From Nitrososphaeria archaeon (GTDB lineage Archaea > Thermoproteota > Nitrososphaeria > Nitrososphaerales > Nitrososphaeraceae): DNA of 6,026 nucleotides. The position numbers were made by a program, and so were the translations under genes. Numbering within the stretch: position 1 is the first letter of the stretch; every line of letters starts with the position of its first letter. The stretch lies in the NCBI GenBank assembly GCA_021324715.1, contig JAJPIN010000165.1, positions 1 to 6,026 on the forward strand, read 5' to 3'. The notes under the pieces are model-generated. The model ran no database searches, was not told the DNA's origin, and saw only the letters and a list, made by a program, of their open reading frames with translations. Below, in pieces: positions 5,420 through 6,026 of this stretch.

Positions 5420-6026
5420 CTAGGTCATGTACATTTTTCTTGCCAGAATCAGCAATGGAGCAAGTAATACCATTACAACCAGACCTATCTCAATTCCTAC
5501 TATTCCACTTAGAAATGTCGAGTCTAGTACAATAATTGACATAATCATGTTTTTTACAATACGTTGAATTCCTACTGAATCGTTCTTTTGAAATTTGTAA
5601 AATGTTATACCTATAATAAATGAAAAGAACACCAACATAATTAGAGACTCATATTTGAAAAGTCCTGCAATTGAGAAAAGTCCAATTAGAAAAATAATAG
5701 CGGCGACTATGGCTGGAATAAGTAATAGTTTTGAATCTTTCGGAAATCCGTGTACTTCGTATCTGCTTATGAACCCTATCAGACTCACGTAGACAAATGT
5801 CATTGACAACACAAATGTTAGAATTATAAATTGAGGATAGCTACCAATATTGCCGAAATCTACACTTGCTCCCAGCAATACATTCATAACTCTTGCGGCG
5901 CCTATTGTAAATGGACCAGCTCGTGTTTTCTTTAAGATTTTATCATATCCAAATATAGTAATCAATAGTATTGAGGAAATAACAAATGTTGTAATATTGA
6001 TTATAAAGGACAGGGCTAAAGCCAGA
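5420..6026 (-). CDS. eboC: UbiA-like membrane protein EboC, 5' end outside the window
   Basis: Only the C-terminal part is present. The frame stays open to the right edge: a TTG at 5963-5965 could be mistaken for the start, but upstream codons continue a hydrophobic helix (LALALSFIINITTFVISS), so the gene is cut by the window. About five transmembrane segments are visible. Counting from the TTG codon as residue 1, the first ends at YDKILKKT (7-14). It is followed by GPFTIGAARVMNVLLGAS (17-34), then SRYEVHG (67-73), a long hydrophobic region, and a C-terminus ending RKMYMT. The YDK..K, GAxRxxNxLLG and final R-x-x-Y-x-T pattern is what I associate with EboC, the UbiA-family member of ebo clusters. 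UbiA proteins move prenyl groups from polyprenyl diphosphates onto acceptors in the membrane. The N-terminal Asp-rich motif is outside the window, so catalytic competence cannot be judged. It is probably the upstream visible gene of the minus-strand operon. Confidence 0.8.
   Translation of the reverse strand, partial: LALALSFIINITTFVISSILLITIFGYDKILKKTRAGPFTIGAARVMNVLLGASVDFGNIGSYPQFIILTFVLSMTFVYVSLIGFISRYEVHGFPKDSKLLLIPAIVAAIIFLIGLFSIAGLFKYESLIMLVFFSFIIGITFYKFQKNDSVGIQRIVKNMIMSIIVLDSTFLSGIVGIEIGLVVMVLLAPLLILARKMYMT

Noticed and set aside
5963..5965. TTG as the start codon of the UbiA-like gene
   Set aside because: The same frame continues without a stop to the right edge and encodes a transmembrane helix expected in the family, so the gene begins outside the window.

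Overview
The window is AT-rich (roughly one third G+C by eye). It carries five clear protein genes, one doubtful small ORF and about 800 bp of mostly non-coding sequence on the left. The organism is most likely an archaeon, and an AT-rich member of the Nitrososphaeria (ammonia-oxidising Thaumarchaeota, Nitrosocosmicus-like) would fit best. The clues are TATA-like boxes about 25 bp before start codons, few Shine-Dalgarno sequences, and compact gene spacing. This is an inference: no rRNA or other marker gene is present, and a bacterial source is not excluded.

Layout. Positions 1-803 hold a possible 64-residue ORF on the minus strand (191-385) and a 418-bp intergenic stretch with short direct and inverted repeats. 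A TATA-like box lies at 777-784. egtB (804-2159, plus strand) encodes the iron-dependent hercynine sulfoxide synthase of ergothioneine synthesis. It runs tail-to-tail into egtD (2127-3134, minus strand), the histidine trimethyltransferase that makes hercynine; the two coding ends overlap by 33 bp. Further right, all on the minus strand and in transcription order, come a UbiA-like membrane protein resembling EboC (5420 to the right edge, 5' end missing), a type I phosphodiesterase/alkaline-phosphatase-family protein (4051-5373), and a TIM-barrel sugar epimerase of the D-tagatose 3-epimerase type (3200-4033). egtD follows 65 bp later, possibly in the same transcription unit but with promoter-like and ribosome-binding signals of its own.

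How the genes work together. EgtD and EgtB catalyse the first committed step and the C-S bond-forming step of ergothioneine synthesis, so histidine is converted to hercynine and then to a cysteine-conjugated hercynine sulfoxide. No egtA, egtC or egtE is visible. The UbiA-like, phosphodiesterase and TIM-barrel trio has the enzyme-family composition of the ebo cluster known from cyanobacteria and other bacteria, where it is tied to handling or export of a secondary-metabolite precursor. Here its barrel looks like a ketose epimerase. The most interesting feature is the side-by-side placement of an ebo-like module and ergothioneine genes in a probable archaeon; a functional link is a hypothesis only.
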